From Oceanobacillus neutriphilus (GTDB lineage: Bacteria; Bacillota; Bacilli; Bacillales; Amphibacillaceae): DNA of 64,000 bases. The notes under the pieces are model-generated. The model did not search any database and was not told where the DNA came from. It saw nothing but the letters and a program-made list of their open reading frames with translations. The stretch lies in the NCBI RefSeq assembly GCF_014645515.1, contig NZ_BMLW01000009.1, forward strand, positions 174,432-238,431, written 5' to 3'. Both the position numbers and the translations under genes were made by a program. Below are positions 62,868 through 64,000 of the stretch, in pieces; positions within the stretch are counted from its first letter, which is position 1; the number at the start of each line of letters is the position of its first letter.

Positions 62868-63701
62868 ATGAAAAGATACCCGTATTTTAAAACTCTTTTT
62901 AAATATCTAATACTAATAGTCGGGTTAGTCATTTTTGCTGGACCTTTGCTGTGGCTTATTTTGACAATGCTCAAAACGCGTGGTCAAACATTGGCTTATC
63001 CCCCGGAATGGTTCCCTTCTCCGATAACATTTGATGGCTTTGTTCGGCTATTTGAAAACTTACCTTTATTTGGTAGATGGATTTTTAATTCATTTGTCGT
63101 TTCAACTACTTTTGCTGTTGGAACAGTCCTTTCCAGTTCTATTGTTGCATTCGGATTTGCTAGAACGAAGGCGCGGTATAAATTTGTATTTTTCTCTATT
63201 GTACTTGCAACGTTGATGGTTCCAGAGCAAATTACGTTAATACCTCTATTCATAATTTTCAAACAAATAGGCTGGTACGATACCTGGCTGCCACTAATTG
63301 TACCAGCATTTTTTGGTAACGCTTATTTCATTTTTCTATTCCGGCAATTTTTTCTTTCCATTCCATTTTCGCTTGATGAAGCGACCTATATGGATGGGGG
63401 AAATCTGTGGACAGTGTACAGAAAAGTAGTAATGCCACTTTCCTTACCAGCATTAATGACAGGTTTTATATTTTCGTTTGTTGAGTCTTGGACAGACTTC
63501 TTTACACCGTTTCTTTTCTTACAATCGGAAACAAAATATACAATTAGTGTCGGCTTACAGCTTTTGATCGGTATCCAATCGCAGGATGTACCCGCACTTG
63601 CTGCAGGTGCTTTTATAAGTTTACTGCCAATTGCTGTTATCTACTTCTTTGCACAGAGATACTTTGTAGAAGGAATCGTTTTGTCTGGAACAAAAGGATA
63701 G
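62868..63701 (+). CDS. Carbohydrate ABC permease, MalG type
   Basis: The 277-residue permease has six helices and the coupling motif LDEATYMDGGNLWTVYRKVVMPLSLPAL. It pairs with the MalF-type gene five bases upstream. The ATG at 62868 follows GGGGAGG. The usual C-terminal FAQRYFVEGIVLSGTKG is present. Sugar specificity cannot be read from the permeases. Confidence 0.9.
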   Translation: MKRYPYFKTLFKYLILIVGLVIFAGPLLWLILTMLKTRGQTLAYPPEWFPSPITFDGFVRLFENLPLFGRWIFNSFVVSTTFAVGTVLSSSIVAFGFARTKARYKFVFFSIVLATLMVPEQITLIPLFIIFKQIGWYDTWLPLIVPAFFGNAYFIFLFRQFFLSIPFSLDEATYMDGGNLWTVYRKVVMPLSLPALMTGFIFSFVESWTDFFTPFLFLQSETKYTISVGLQLLIGIQSQDVPALAAGAFISLLPIAVIYFFAQRYFVEGIVLSGTKG

Positions 63702-63923
63702 AAGGAATTTCTGAAATCTGTATTTGTTTTGGCGGTTTAGGGAGGTGTTTTATAACGGTAAAAAGCCGAAACAATGTCAATATCGGTTGAAGGATAGTTC
63801 TAATAAAAGATTTGTAATAACAATTCAAAAGGAAATCTACAAAAAATTTAAGTAATACAATTGTTTAGTTATCAAAGAGCAATTTTTAATTTTAAAATTT
63901 ATAATACGAGGAGCTGTTTTTTG

Positions 63924-64000
63924 ATGAGAAATAAACTTTTTTCCTTTTTTGGCGTATTCCTCATTTTTGTTCTGCTTTTAAGCGCTTGTTCTAATAAAAG
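63924..64000 (+). CDS. Lipoprotein, probable sugar-binding protein, N-terminal fragment
   Basis: Only 25 codons are in the window. They encode a basic start, a hydrophobic stretch and a lipobox LLSACS, the signal of a lipoprotein. GAGGAG lies ten bases upstream of the ATG. Its place after two carbohydrate permeases makes it very probably the solute-binding protein of the importer. The fold itself is not visible. Confidence 0.7.
   Translation, partial: MRNKLFSFFGVFLIFVLLLSACSNK

Overview
The window is chromosomal DNA from a low-GC Gram-positive bacterium of the family Bacillaceae. Strong GGAGG-type ribosome binding sites, frequent GTG and TTG starts, short intergenic gaps closed by U-tailed hairpins, preQ1 and TPP riboswitches and the mix of Bacillus-like genes support this. 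An Oceanobacillus or Virgibacillus-like relative is my best guess, by inference from gene content only. I found no rRNA, tRNA, CRISPR array, prophage or intact transposase. Start codons were reassigned where a ribosome binding site clearly favours an internal start.

Layout. 1-1.5 kb: end of an MFS transporter, aroD and a 49-codon ORF behind an inverted repeat. 1.5-5.1 kb: an alcohol dehydrogenase and a 3-ketosteroid dehydrogenase-like flavoprotein, divergent from a TetR regulator with a candidate operator between. 5.1-6.0 kb: a gene-free tract of structured intergenic repeats. 6.0-10.2 kb: SRPBCC protein, catalase, SDR and metA. 10.2-11.5 kb: a gene-poor tract I cannot explain. 11.5-16.9 kb: YfcC-type carrier, queT behind a preQ1 riboswitch, catE, a Ca/Na antiporter and an mhqR-mhqD-like pair, so catechol and quinone defence genes lie close together. 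17-20.7 kb: FetAB-type exporter and a Vga/VmlR-type ABC-F gene with an attenuator leader. 20.8-26.2 kb: a Fur-controlled siderophore uptake system (ATPase, lipoprotein, two permeases, flavin reductase).

26.3-31.9 kb: a DUF188 protein, a four-gene operon (two acetyltransferases, DUF3219, RlmI-like methyltransferase), argF behind ARG boxes and an amidohydrolase. 32-37.9 kb: an S9 peptidase under a perfect promoter palindrome, two tandem paralogous peptide-binding lipoproteins without permeases and a small lipoprotein. 37.9-41.2 kb: the threonine operon hom-thrC-thrB. 41.4-46.6 kb: small membrane protein, MFS exporter, YisP-like prenyl synthase, BCCT transporter and a Pro/Gly-rich protein. 46.7-49.9 kb: the thi salvage operon (thiW-thiD-thiM-thiE) behind a TPP riboswitch, with a structured repeat lying between riboswitch and thiW.

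50-53.7 kb: the most unusual locus, a degenerate ABC ATPase fused to a LytTR DNA-binding domain, upstream of a real ABC-2 exporter whose leader carries a 20-bp-period direct repeat, followed by an XRE regulator/membrane protein pair. 54.5-59.6 kb: an enolase-superfamily dehydratase-like gene and an OpuC-type osmoprotectant transporter. 59.8-64 kb: an acetyltransferase, then a GntR regulator with two identical 16-bp palindromic operators and the start of a carbohydrate ABC importer, cut by the window end.
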